Shown here piece by piece: positions 29,590 through 40,153 of a stretch of 47,500 nt of DNA. The notes beneath the pieces are model-generated. The model saw only the letters and a list, made by a program, of their open reading frames with translations. It made no database searches and was not told where the DNA came from. Made by a program: the position numbers and the translations under genes. Position 1 is the first letter of the stretch, and each line of letters begins with the position of its first letter. Location: positions 1-47,500 of the forward strand of contig CAUYUJ010003567.1 in assembly GCA_963575745.1 (NCBI GenBank), written 5' to 3'. The DNA is from Prorocentrum cordatum (lineage: Eukaryota; Sar; Dinophyceae; Prorocentrales; Prorocentraceae).

Positions 29590-30655
29590 ATTTTTAAAGG
29601 GATGTCCCAGGCGAAACGCTCATTTTTGATGAAATCGATGTTGTGAACATTTCATGTTTGTAAGGATGTCTCAGGCGAAATCGCCATGTTGGATCGTCTC
29701 GAGGGCGCTCCTGGGGGTCAGATTTGGGCTTGTTTGGGGCCTTTGGGGGCCTTCTTGATGCCTTACAAAACCGTTACAGTCCGATGTTACACACATTCAT
29801 TTTTTAAGGATGTCTCTAGCGAAATCGTCATTTTTAGATGACTGGCCTAAGCCATCTAGAAGCCTTTTCAAGAGCGATCCTCAGACGATGTTTAAACAAC
29901 AGTTTTCAAAACGATGCTCGATTTGTTTTTTTGAAGATGTCCCTAGCGAAATCACTATTTTCAGCAACCTTAAGGCGCTCTTGGAGCCATGTTGTGGCCT
30001 TATTTTGCTTCCTGGTGCCCTCCTAACATCATTACGATGCGATGTCTCACGCATCATTTTTTTGAGGATGTCCGTAGCGAAATCGACATTTTTTGAAGGC
30101 TGCCTTGGGCCGTCTGGAAGCCTTTTCAGAAGCAATGCCAAAACTATGCAAGAACAACAGTTTTCAAGTCGATGCTGGTGTATGTTTTCATGTTTTGAGG
30201 ATGTCCCTAGCGAAATCGCTATTTTCGGAAGTCCCCCAATCGTTCTGACAGCCATCTTGACGTGCTTTTTGGCCTCTCATTTCCTCATCTAGAGGTACTT
30301 CGAGAATGATATCAAGACGACGTTGAGGACATCTCATTTTGTTGAGGATGTCCCTAGCGAAATGCACATTTTCTGCCGTGCTCTTCGTTCTGGTCCGCCG
30401 TGTTGCCGCTCGTTTTCTGAGGATGTCCCTAGCGAAATCGCAATTCCTAACATAAGAGTTAGTTAAAAACTTCAGTCGTCATCTCATTTTTTCGAGGATG
30501 TCCCAAACGAAACGCAAATTTTCACAGACGGCGAAATTTCGCTGTCATCAACTTTTCGAGAATGTCTCGAGCGAAACGCTTGTTTTTGTTAAACGCGATG
30601 TCGCGAAGATCTCATTTTTTGTGAGGATGTCTCACGCGAAATCGCCATCCCGAGG
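29590..30655 (-). repeat. GAGGATGTCCCTAGCGAAATCG array (inverse GTTTCGCTCGAGACATCC family)
   Basis: About twelve copies of (T)GAGGATGTCYCNRGCGAAAT, the reverse complement of the GTTTCGCTCGAGACATCCTC family with a diverged centre. A longer ~250-bp duplication is embedded: AGCCTTTTCAAGAGCGATCC near 29,860 recurs as AGCCTTTTCAGAAGCAATGC near 30,118, with an AACAACAGTTTTCAA landmark after each. Confidence 0.88.
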
Positions 30656-30870
30656 AATCCGCTAAGCCTGTATACCGTGCGCCCCGCCACCCCCTATAAT
30701 TAAGAGATCTCTTACTGATATGAGGAGGATTCAGCCAAAACGTCCAGCTCGCTTCTCGTTCTTCGAAGACGCTTCCCGTCATCCGCCGGCCCACCTCAGT
30801 TGAGACACCGGGGACAGGTTTACCAACTAAAAGAGAACCCTGGGCCGGCGCCCTTTCCTGGAAAAACATG
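30656..30870. repeat. Unassigned linker and CCGGCCCACCTC/AGAGAACCCTGGGCC module
   Basis: The last 90 bp (from about 30,782) carry CCGCCGGCCCACCTCAGTT, ACTAAAAGAGAACCCTGGGC and GCCCTTTCCTGGAA, shared with 35.1, 36.6 and 46.7 kb. Confidence 0.7.
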
Positions 30871-30959
30871 AGACGCGATGGAGTCACCAGGGAGGCGCCA
30901 GAGGGACACCGAGAGACATCGTGCGTTCAACGTCCTCCGAATGATCTGGGCTGCTTATG

Positions 30960-31265
30960 AAGTGTCCTCGGTGGGCACCCCGAGGGCTTCCGAAAGGCAC
31001 CCGATGAGCACCCCGAGGGCACCCGAAAGGCACCCGATGAGCACCCGAAAAGCAACCCGCGAGACACGTGGAAAGAGCCCCCCCAGGGCACTCGGAGGAC
31101 GCTAATACATTCATGGTATCTCCCTGGTGTGTCCCTCGTGTTTCCTTTTTTATGCTCAGGGAGATCGCCAGCAAGCACCCGGAAGGCACGCGAAAGGCAC
31201 CCGATGAGCATCCCGAGCCCACCAGAAAAGGCACCCGAAAGGCATCCGAAACGCACCACGGAAGA
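30960..31265 (+). repeat. CACCCGAAAGGCACCCGATG minisatellite
   Basis: Repeats of GAGCACCCCGAGGGCACCCG and AAAGGCACCCGATGAGCA in two blocks (about 30,973-31,060 and 31,170-31,255) separated by ~100 bp. Open frames on both strands come from the repeats. Confidence 0.8.
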
Positions 31266-31295
31266 AGACGAGGATGCCAGGGTAGCCTTAACAAA

Positions 31296-31475
31296 ACGTC
31301 GTCGTCGTCGTCGTGCTCATCCCCCGCCTCCATCCCCACATCCGTTCTCCTCTCTCCTCCTCCTCCTCCTCCTCCTCCGCCTCGTCCTTCTCTCTGCCTT
31401 CCTCCTCCTCCCCCTCCTGCTGATCCTCATGCTCCTACTCATGCTCCTTCTGGTGCTCCTCCTCCTGCTGGAATG
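31296..31475. repeat. CGT and CTC/CTCCTT pyrimidine microsatellites
   Basis: (CGT)6 at about 31,297-31,314, then about 150 bp of CTCCTCCTC with variants. The Leu-rich frame across it is low complexity and not supported as a gene. Confidence 0.9.
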
Positions 31476-31685
31476 CGTTCGGGGCAAGAATTCGAAGCGG
31501 GTCAAAGTGTTGCCACGGGGGGGATCTCAAAGGCCTGAGTGGACCCTTATGACTGTGCAACGAAGGTGTACAAACGCACAGCCGATAATCTGCGTCAAGC
31601 AACACAGAGACGCCAGTTCGAAAATACCCAAGGACATTCCAATACCCGAAAGGCATCGCAAACGGCCCCATCCAACATCCTCAAC

Positions 31686-32530
31686 ATGATCGACCCACGA
31701 ACCCGGAAAGGAATATAGAACTGTAACACATGGCAGCGTTTTCAAAGACACCTGATTGGGTGACGGGCAAATGCAATGCTGAGTGTATCGATCTCGATGT
31801 ACCCTGCCGAGGGCTGTGCTGTGCTGCACCGTGCTGAATTGCGATATGCCATGCCGCGAATGTGCTCTATAGCGTCATGGATCGAGTCCTCATTTGCATC
31901 CGAGTCCTGACCGAACTGATCTCGATCTTAAGCTCGAGTTGCCTGAACACATAGTAGCTGTCCCAGAGCTGATGGACAGGGGAGCATGTCAGGAGGACGC
32001 GCCGCGAAACGTCCCAAGAGAGATGCGCCAGGCGACGTGCCAGGGGACATGCCATGGGGTCGCACCGCGGGACGTGCCAAGGGGACGCGCTACGGAACGT
32101 GCCAATGGATGTGCCACGGGATGTGCCAGGGGCCGCGCCACGCGACGTGCCAGGGAGACTCGCCAAGGGACGCGCCACGGAACGTGCCAAGGAACGTGCC
32201 AAGTTGCAATGCTGAGTGTATCGATCTTGATGTACCGTGCCGAAAAATGTGCTGTGCTGCGCCGTGCTGAATTGCGATGCGCCATGCCGCGATTGTGCTC
32301 TTTAGCCTCGTGGATCGAGTCCTCCTTTGCATCCGAGTCCTGACCGAACTGATCTCGATCTTAAGCTCGAGCTGCTTGAACACAGAGTAGCTGCCCCAGA
32401 GCTAATTGACAGGGGGACATGCCAGGAGGACGCGCCGCGGCACGTCTTCAGGGACGCGCCAAACGACGTGCCAAGGGACGTGCCATGGGGACGCACCGCG
32501 GGACGTGCCAAGGGGACGCGCTACGGAACG
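31686..32530 (+). repeat. 431-bp repeat dimer (copy B)
   Basis: Head CATGATCGACCCACGAACCC, then units starting CAATGCTGAGTGTATCGATC at 31,774 and 32,207 (period 433). Same internal order as copy A, including the 12-bp GACGTGCC-type runs. Confidence 0.92.
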
Positions 32531-32537
32531 TGCTGGG

Positions 32538-32810
32538 CACAAGCGTTTCGCTCGAGACATCCTGTCAAAATCCAAGGACATCCTGGCACAACAAACGAAT
32601 TAGTCAAGACATCCTCGAAATCCCTGCGCGCGGGACGCGGCACGCGCGAGACATCCTCGGAATTTCTGCGAGCGGGACGTGAAAACAAGCATTTTGCTTG
32701 AGACATCCTCTGAATTCTGGCCCCCCACGAGGCCCCCGCTCGAGACATCCCCCAATTTTGCAAAACCAGTGTTTCGATCGAGACATCCTCAACAAATGAT
32801 GAACATTTTG
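32538..32810 (+). repeat. GTTTCGCTCGAGACATCC array after dimer B
   Basis: Copies separated by AATCCCTGCGCGCGGGACGC and CCCAATTTTGCAAAACCA linkers, in the same order as at 9,975-10,465 and 36,016-36,250. It ends where the 77/90-bp satellite element begins. Confidence 0.9.
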
Positions 32811-34687
32811 AAAAATTAGCTTGGCGAAGGACCCAACCATATGCAGTTGTGAATGCCGCAATTGTGCTGGGTGGTGGCGGACGCATGCGGGCGGTGCCAG
32901 TGGGACCTTCGGTGGAGCTCCCTATGGGGCCACGAAGCGCTGTACTGGGTGGGTGAGACGCGGTCAGCAAGGGCTGTGCTGCGTGGTGGCGGACGCATGC
33001 GAGCGGTGCCACTGGGACCTTCGGTGGAGCTCCCTATGGGGCCACGAAGCGCTGTACTGGGTGGGTAAAACGCAGGCAGGGAGCAAGGGCTGCGCAGGGT
33101 GGTGGCGGACGCATGCGGGCGGTGCCGCTGGGACCTTTGGTGGAGCTCCCTATAGGGCTACGAAGCGCTGTTCTGGGTGGGTGAAGCGCAGGGAACAAGG
33201 GCTGTGCTGGGTGGTGGCGGACGCAAGGGGGCAGTGCCACTGGGACCTTTGGTGGAGCCCCCCATGGGGCCACGAAACGTGCGAGGGGTGTGCCAGAATG
33301 GGGTGTGGAACCGCATGCCAGCGCAGCCACTGGGGCCTTCGGTGGAGCTCCCTATGGGGCCACGAACCGTGTGAGGGGTGTGCCGAAATGGGAAGGGGGA
33401 ACCGCATGCGAGCGCAGCCACTGGGGCGTTCGGTGGAGCTCCCCATGGAGCCACCCACGAAGCGTGTGAGGGGTGTGCCGAAATGGGGGGTGGAACCGCA
33501 TGCGAGCGCAGCCATTGGAGCGTTCGGTGGAGCTCCCTATGGGGCCACGAAACGTGTGAGGGGTGTGCCAGAATGGGGGGTGGAACCGCATGCGGGCGCA
33601 GCCACTGGGGCCTTCGGTGGAGCTCCCTATGGGGCCACGAAACGTGTGAGGGGTGTGCCAGAATGGGGGGTGGAACCGCATGCGGGCGCAGCCACTGGGG
33701 CCTTCGGTGGAGCTCCCTATGGGGCCACGAAACGTGTGAGGGGTGTGCCAGAATGGGGGGTGGAACCGCATGCGGGCGCAGCCACTGGGGCCTTCGGTGG
33801 AGCTCCCTATGGGGCCACGAAACGTGTGAGGGGTGTGCCAGAATGGGGGTGGAACCGCATGCGGGCGCAGCCACTGGGGCCTTCGGTGGAGCTCCCTATG
33901 GGGCCACGAAACGTGTGAGGGGTGTGCCAGAATGGGGGGTGGAACCGCATGCGGGCGCAGCCACTGGGGCCTTCGGTGGAGCTCCCTATGGGGCCACGAA
34001 ACGTGTGAGGGGTGTGCCAGAATGGGGGGTGGAACCGCATGCGGGCGCAGCCACTGGGGCCTTCGGTGGAGCTCCCTATGGGGCCACGAAACGTGTGAGG
34101 GGTGTGCCAGAATGGGGGGTGGAACCGCATGCGGGCGCAGCCACTGGGGCCTTCGGTGGAGCTCCCTATGGGGCCACGAAACGTGTGAGGGGTGTGCCAG
34201 AATGGGGGGTGGAACCGCATGCGGGCGCAGCCACTGGGGCCTTCGGTGGAGCTCCCTATGGGGCCACGAAACGTGTGAGGGGTGTGCCAGAATGGGGGGT
34301 GGAACCGCATGCGGGCGCAGCCACTGGGGCCTTCGGTGGAGCTCCCTATGGGGCCACGAAGCGTGTGAGGGGTGTGCCAGAATGGGGGGTGGAACCGCAT
34401 GCGGGCGCAGCCACTGGGGCCTTCGGTGGAGCTCCCTATGGGGCCACGAAACGTGTGAGGGGTGTGCCAGAATGGGGGGTGGAACCGCATGCGGGCGCAG
34501 CCACTGGGGCCTTCGGTGGAGTTCCCTATGGGGCCACGAAACGTGTGAGGGGTGTGCCAGAATGGGTGTGGGAGGGGGAGGAGGGGGGAGGAAGGGGAGG
34601 AGGAGGAAGGAGGAGGAGGAGGAGGGAACGCGGGGCGACGTCTCTTCAAAACGAGGACCCAACACTACAGGATGGTTGGGAAAAAAA
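32811..34687 (+). mobile_element. 77/90-bp satellite element, copy 3, expanded
   Basis: Head AAAAATTAGCTTGGCGAAGG and CCATATGCAGTTGTG, four longer units of about 112-115 bp (GCGGTGCCACTGGGACC with GGTGGTGGCGGACGCATGCG), then 14 units starting GCCACTGGGG at about 33,326, 33,418, 33,509, 33,601 and onward. From 33,541 the period is exactly 90 bp, with a single 89-bp unit near 33,841, and units are nearly identical. Tail as in copies 1 and 2, ending GGATGGTTGGGAAAAAAA. Because 90 is divisible by three, several frames on both strands stay open for 280-517 codons; these are repeat artefacts. Confidence 0.75.
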
Positions 34688-34689
34688 TA

Positions 34690-35045
34690 CAAGCGTTTCG
34701 CTCGAAACATCCTCAACCAATTATGGAACATTTCGCTCGAGACATCCTGCCAAAATTCGAAGGAATCATAGAACAACAAACGAATTAGTCGAGACATCCT
34801 CGAAATTCCTGCGCGCGGGACGCGGCACGCGCGAGACATCCTCGGAATTCCTGCGCGCGGGGCGCTTTTCCGCGTCGCGGTCGGCTCTGCAAAACCAGCG
34901 TTTCACTCGAGAGATCCTCAACAAATCATGAAAACAAGCGTTTCGCTCGAGACATCCCCAACTCTGCAAAACCAGCGTTTCGCTCGAGACATCCTCAACA
35001 AATTCTGAAAACCAAGCGTTTCGCTCGAGACATCCTCCCAATTAA
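34690..35045 (+). repeat. GTTTCGCTCGAGACATCC array
   Basis: About eight copies, many with linker CTCAACAAATTCTGAAAA or CCCCAACTCTGCAAAACCA. It begins directly at the A-rich end of the satellite element. Confidence 0.93.
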
Positions 35046-36015
35046 TTCCGCCGGCCCACCTCGACCTCGATATTTATCAGGGAATATTTCCGCCGGCCCA
35101 CCTCAAGTCAGGTCCGGGGGTAAACATCTAAAAGAGAACCCTGGGCCTAAGCCCTGTCCGGGACATGATCGACCCACGAACCCGGAAAGGAATATAGAAC
35201 CGTAACACATGGCAGCGTTTTCAAAGACACCTGACTGGGTGACGGGCAAATGCAATGCTGAGTGTATCGATCTTGATGTACCCTGCCGAGGGCTGTGCTG
35301 TGCTGCACCGTGCTGAATTGCGATGTGGCATGCCGCGGTTGTGCTCTATAGCGTCGTGGATCGAGTCCTCCTTTGCATCCGAGTCCTGACCGAACTGATC
35401 TGGATCTTAAGCTCGAGCTGCCTGAACACATAGTAGCTGCCCCACAGCTAATTGACAGGGGAACATGCCAGGAGGACGCGCCGCGAAAAGTCCCAAGGGA
35501 TGCGCCAGGCGACGTGCCAGGGGACGTGCCATGGGGACGCACCGCGGGACGTGCCAAGGGGACGCGCTACGGAACGTGCCAATGGATGTGCCAGGGGATG
35601 TGCCAGGGGACGCGCCGCGCGACGTTCCAGGTGGACTCGCCAAGGGACGCCCCACGGAACGTGCCAAGGGACGTGCCAAGTTGCAATGCTGAGTGTATCG
35701 ATCTTGATGTACCGTGCCGAAATCTGTGCTGTGCTGCGCCGTGCTGAATTGCGATGTGTTATGCCTCGATTGTGCTCTATAGCCTCGTGGATCGAGTCCT
35801 CCTTTGCATCCGAGTCCTGACCGAACTGATCTGGATCTTAAGCTCGAGCTGCCTCAGCACATAGTAGCTGCCCCAGAGCTAATTGACAGGGGGACATGCC
35901 AGGAGGACGCGACGCGGAACGTCTCAAGGGACCCGCCAAGCGACGTGCCAAGGGACGTGCCATGGGGACGCACCGCGGGACGTGCCAAGGGGACGCGCTA
36001 CGGAACGTGCTGGGG
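35046..36015 (+). repeat. CCGCCGGCCC module, ATGATCGACC head and 431-bp dimer (copy C)
   Basis: Module CCGCCGGCCCACCTCGACCT, TAAAAGAGAACCCTGGGCC (35,046-35,162), head CATGATCGACCCACGAACCC, then units at 35,253 and 35,684 (period 431). This copy shows the full module order most clearly. Confidence 0.92.
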
Positions 36016-36690
36016 ACAAGCGTTTCGCTCGAGACATCCTGCCAACATCCTCAGAATTCCTGCGCGCGGGACGCGGCACGCGCGAGACCTCCTCGGAATT
36101 CCTGTGGGCGGGACGTGAAAACAATCATTTCGCCTGAGACATCCTCTGAATTCTGGCACCCCACAAAGCCCCCCACGAGGCCCCCGCTCGAGACATCCCC
36201 CAATTTTGCAAAACCAGCGTTTCGCTCGAGACATCCTCAACAAATGTTGAAACAACAAGCGTTTCGCTAGAGACATTCTGTCAAAACCCAAAAAAATCCT
36301 GGCAAAACAAGCGAATTAGTCGAGACATCCTCGAAGTCCCTGCACGCGCGAGACATCCTCGGAATTCCTGCGCACGGGGTGCTTTTCCGCGTCGCGGTCA
36401 GCTCTGCAAAACCAGCGTTTCGCTCGAGACATCCTCAACAAATTCTGAAAACAAGCGTTTCGCTTGAGACATCCCCAACTCTGCAAAACCAGCGTTTCGC
36501 TCGAGACATCCTCAACAAATTCTGAAAAACAAGCGTTTCGCTGGGGACATCCTCAAAAATAATTCCGCTGGCCCTACTCCCGCACGTAATTTATCGCAGA
36601 ATAATTTCGCCGGCCCACCTCCCGTCAAAACCGGGGGTAAACCATCTAAAAGAGAACCCTGGGCTCGAGCCCTTTCCGGGAAAAAAAGAG
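36016..36690 (+). repeat. GTTTCGCTCGAGACATCC array and CCGGCCC module
   Basis: About nine core copies to 36,555, then TTCCGCTGGCCCTACTCCCG, ATTTATCGCAGAA, TAAAAGAGAACCCTGGGC and GCCCTTTCCGGGAA to 36,685. Here the module is not followed by the ATGATCGACC head. Confidence 0.9.
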
Positions 36691-36935
36691 CTGCGGAGGA
36701 TGGGGAGAATGCGCAGGGTATGGCGAACATGAAGAAAAAGAAGCATGGAGGAAGGATAACGAATAACATTATTATAGCGGCGATGCCGGAAAAGGCAACA
36801 AGGGAGTTATCGCTAAATTGTCGGCTTGACCTTCCTGCTATTCCGCCTGCACACCAAACTTCAAGGACCAAGGTGCATGGCGCGAATCGCCAATGCAGTC
36901 TTGTATATATATATATATATACACACACATCTCCG
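36691..36935. other. Short unassigned stretch ending in (TA)n(CA)n
   Basis: No gene recognised. A microsatellite GTATATATATATATATATAC, then ACACACA, lies at about 36,902-36,929. Confidence 0.5.
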
Positions 36936-36949
36936 CTTTTGGGGTCTTC

Positions 36950-37740
36950 GCAGCGTCCAAGACGGCCCAATGGGCCCCCGATATCGCCCCAAGACGGCCC
37001 AAGATGCCCCCCAGAAGGTTTGAAGACGGCCCAAGAGAGCACCAAGACTGCTCCAGAGAGTCCCGAGACTGCCCACAAGAAGCCCAAGATGCCCCCAGAA
37101 GGCTCCCAAGAGAGACACATGAAAGCCATGGGATACCTCCAAGAAGGCCACTGGAGTCCCGCAAGAGGGTCCTGGATAGCTTTAGAAGACCTCTGGAGGG
37201 CCCCAGCTCCCCAAGACGGCCCAAGAAACCCCCAGTACGGCCCAAGAGGGCCCCAGGACGGCCCAAAAGAGTCCAGAAAACGCCCCGACGGCCCAGAGGC
37301 GCCCAAGACTACCCAAGACGGACCCAAGACGGCGTCAAGAGATGGCCAAAATGGGGAAATCCATTTTACATTCCGAGATGTCTGGCCCAAGAGGGCCCCC
37401 GAGGCCGCCACCAGGCCCCCGAGAGGCCCCAAGAGAGTCCCGAGAGGGCCAAAAGAGGCACCCCAGATGGCCACTCACGAGGTCCAGAAGAGAGCCCCAA
37501 GAAGCGATCATTGTCCCATTCTCTCAGGTGCGCGTACATTTTCAGCATGTTGGTCTTTTCGCGTTTCGCAGTGTTCACGATCGCCCACGAGGCCTGCAGG
37601 CTCGCCCCAAGACGGGCCGAGAGGTCCCCAAGAGCGTCCCAAGGCAGCCCAACAGCGCCCTAAGATGGGACCAGAGGCGCCGACACGGCCCAAGAACGCT
37701 CCAAGAGAGCCCCGAGAGAGAGAGAGAGAGAGAGAGCCAG
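36950..37740 (+). repeat. GGCCCAAGA/CCCCAAGAGGC degenerate array and (GA)n
   Basis: Repeats of GACGGCCCAAGAGGGCCCC and variants across ~750 bp, broken by a short AT-richer stretch (about 37,520-37,590), ending in GAGAGAGAGAGAGAGAGAG at about 37,712-37,735. Long Pro/Arg-rich frames on both strands are repeat products. Confidence 0.75.
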
Positions 37741-38144
37741 GATTGGGAACCCGATGTCAGAATCCGAGATTTCGAGTCGGGGGTCGGCTACATCATTAAT
37801 TTGCCCCACAACTAATTCCCCGTGAGGTATCCCGCAAGTATGTAGCAGGATCGTAGATCTAAGAAGATATGAGTTTTTCTTCGTATATTCGACGAGACAA
37901 TCAATCTGGGGAACTCAATTATGTAGTCGATCCCGTATTCGGATAATTCTGCTCCAAGAAGACCCACGAGACCGCCAGGAGGCCCCCCAAATGCCTCAAG
38001 GGAGGCCCCAAAGGGCCCAAAATACGCCCCCAGATAGCCCCCAGTAGATCAGTGTGTGCGTCTGCATGTTGTTGGGAGCGTGAGTGTGTATGTGTGTGTG
38101 TATGTACATACGTATGTACGTTAATGTCTTTGTGTCGTGTGGCT
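37741..38144. other. Unassigned stretch with TG/TA microsatellite
   Basis: Nothing recognised except a few CCCCAAG words and TGTGTATGTGTGTGTGTATG with ACATACGTATGTACG palindromic words (about 38,085-38,120). Confidence 0.4.
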
Positions 38145-38625
38145 GTCTCCTCTCCTCCTGCTTCTTGGGCCGCGTGGTTCGGTGGGGCATGCTGTCAACG
38201 GTCTGAGCGAGGCTGACTTTCAGTCGCAAGCCGCCTCCTCGACTCGTGGAGAAGCCTTTTCCCTATCATATGAACGGTGTGCAAGGCTGGGCGCTGTATC
38301 CACGTTCCTGTCTCCTCTCCTCCTACGTGTAGGGCCGCGTGGTTCGGCTGGACATGCTGTCTACGGTCTGTGCGAGGCTGATTTGCAGTCGCGAGCCGCC
38401 TTCTCCACTTGTTGAGAAGCGTTTTCCCGCTATAATGTAAGCTGTGTGCAAGGCTAGGCGCTGTATCCACGTTCCTGTTTTCTCTCCTCCTACTTCTAGG
38501 GCCACGTGATTCGGTAGTGCATGCTGTCAACGGTCTGAGCGAGGCTGGTATGCAGTCGCGTGCCGTCCACTTCCCTCTTGGAGAAGCCTTTTCCCCATCA
38601 TATGAAGGGTGCACAAGGCCCGAAG
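38145..38625 (+). repeat. Three tandem copies of a ~160-170-bp unit
   Basis: Units start near 38,148, 38,309 and 38,480 at CTCCTCTCCTCCT. Each has GGGCCGCGTGGTTCGG, CATGCTGTCAACGGTCTGAG, CGAGGCTGA, CAGTCGCAAGCCG, GAGAAGCCTTTTCCC, and GTGCAAGGCTGGGCGCTGTA with CCACGTTCCTGT. The third lacks the last part. Confidence 0.92.
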
Positions 38626-39103
38626 CGTGGCGGCGAGAGCACGCTTCGTGGCCTTGGCTATGCAGTGGCCCGTGACACCGGCCTGCTCACGGATGGAGAC
38701 CCTGCGCAAACGATGTTTCTGTCTTGGAGAGAATCAAGGAATCAAGCTTGTCCATCCATGTCTTCACGTTTCCATTCGTCTCGAGGCCCCAGGGGATTTT
38801 GCTCCGGACGAGCGGTCCGTTCGCGGACTCGTCCGCACGGAGGTGCAGGAGGAAGAGAAGGAGAAAGAGGTGGAGGAGGAGGAGGAGGCAGAGGAGGAGG
38901 ATGGTATTGATGAGATGGAGGAGGGCGACGAGTCGGAAGAATGATGACGGGGACGAGAAGGAGGAGCAGGAGGAGAACGAGAAGGACGGGATGAGGCGGA
39001 GGTTCTCGATATTAGATCCCTGTTGGTTCTGGCATCGATGTAGGGTACGCAAGCAAGCCCTCCATCCCTCCTCCCCCTCCCTTCCCCTCCCTCCCCCCGC
39101 CAG
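38626..39103. other. Unassigned stretch ending in a polypyrimidine tract
   Basis: Includes a GAGGAGGAAG purine tract (about 38,838-38,905). At 39,060-39,103 is a long C/T tract ending CCCCCCGCCAG, a strong-looking 3' splice acceptor. No 5' exon could be identified. Confidence 0.45.
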
Positions 39104-39256
39104 TGGAACCCGCGCGGCTTCGGCTTCGCCACCTTCGAGGATGGCACGCGGGCGTACGTGCACAACTCGCAATGCGGGGGCGAGCATCTCGCTGTGGGAA
39201 CCGCCATCCCAGGGCGCCTTGCGGCGGTCGCCGCCCACCTCTGCGACAGCACCAGC

Positions 39257-39259
<3 letters not shown>
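39104..39259 (+). pseudogene. Cold-shock-domain exon fragment
   Basis: Directly after a polypyrimidine-AG, the frame reads WNPRGFGFATFEDGTRAYVH then NSQCGGEHLAVGTAIPGR. This matches the nucleic-acid-binding surface of a cold-shock domain: RNP1-like RGFGFATF (residues 4-11), RNP2-like AYVH (17-20), and the following NSQCGG/HL..G.. segment seen in dinoflagellate cold-shock proteins. These small proteins bind single-stranded RNA or DNA. The first beta-strand is missing and would lie in an upstream exon I cannot find. After GR the sequence departs from the family and runs into (ATG)n at 39,260. Either the exon ends within about 39,205-39,259 or the gene is broken by the microsatellite. Confidence 0.6.
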
Positions 39260-39308
<49 letters not shown>

Positions 39309-39413
39309 CGATGATGATGACGATCATGATGATGATGCTGACGATGATGATGCTGATGATGTCGATGATGCTGATGAGGAGGAGGATTATGCTGATGCTG
39401 GTGATGATGTTGG

Positions 39414-39454
<41 letters not shown>

Positions 39455-40061
39455 CCGATGATGCTGATGATGATGATAATGTTGATGATACTGGTGACGA
39501 TGTTGGGGATGATCATACTGATGCTGACGATGGTGATAATGATGCTGATGATGCTGATGCTGGTGCTCATCCTGATGCGGCTGATGACGATGATATTGAT
39601 GCTGATCATGATGACAATGCTGGTGACGATGAACATGATCATGATGATGCTGATGATGGTGATGAGGATGATGCTGATGATGATGCTGATGCAGATGTTG
39701 GTGCGGCTGCTGGTGATGATGCCGATGATGATGATGCTGATGCTGATGTTGATGCTGATGATGATAATGATGATGCTGAATGCTCCTGATGATGAACATG
39801 CTCATGATGATGCTGATGTTGGTGATGATGATAATTCTGATGCTGATACTGAAGCGGCTGATGATAATGCCGATGATGGTGATGCTTTTGCTGATGATGA
39901 TGATGATGATGATGATGTTGATGCTGATACTGATGCGTCTGATGATGATGATGATGATGAACATGATCATAATGATGCTGATGATGGTGATGATGCTGAT
40001 GCTGATGATAACGATGATTTGTTGATGCTGCGGATGATGAGACTGACGATGATACAGTTGC

Positions 40062-40094
<33 letters not shown>

Positions 40095-40121
40095 TGATCA
40101 TGATGATGGTGATGATGATGC

Positions 40122-40153
<32 letters not shown>

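Noticed and set aside
31129-31689. 186-codon Leu-rich ORF as a membrane protein
   Set aside because: The hydrophobic run is a translated CTC/CTT microsatellite.
33541-34560. Regular repeats suggestive of CRISPR
   Set aside because: There are no unique spacers; the whole 90-bp unit repeats. The context is eukaryotic and no cas gene is present.
33352-34931. Open frames of 280-517 codons on both strands
   Set aside because: They arise because the 90-bp unit is a multiple of three and lacks stops in several frames. The peptides are pure 30-residue repeats.
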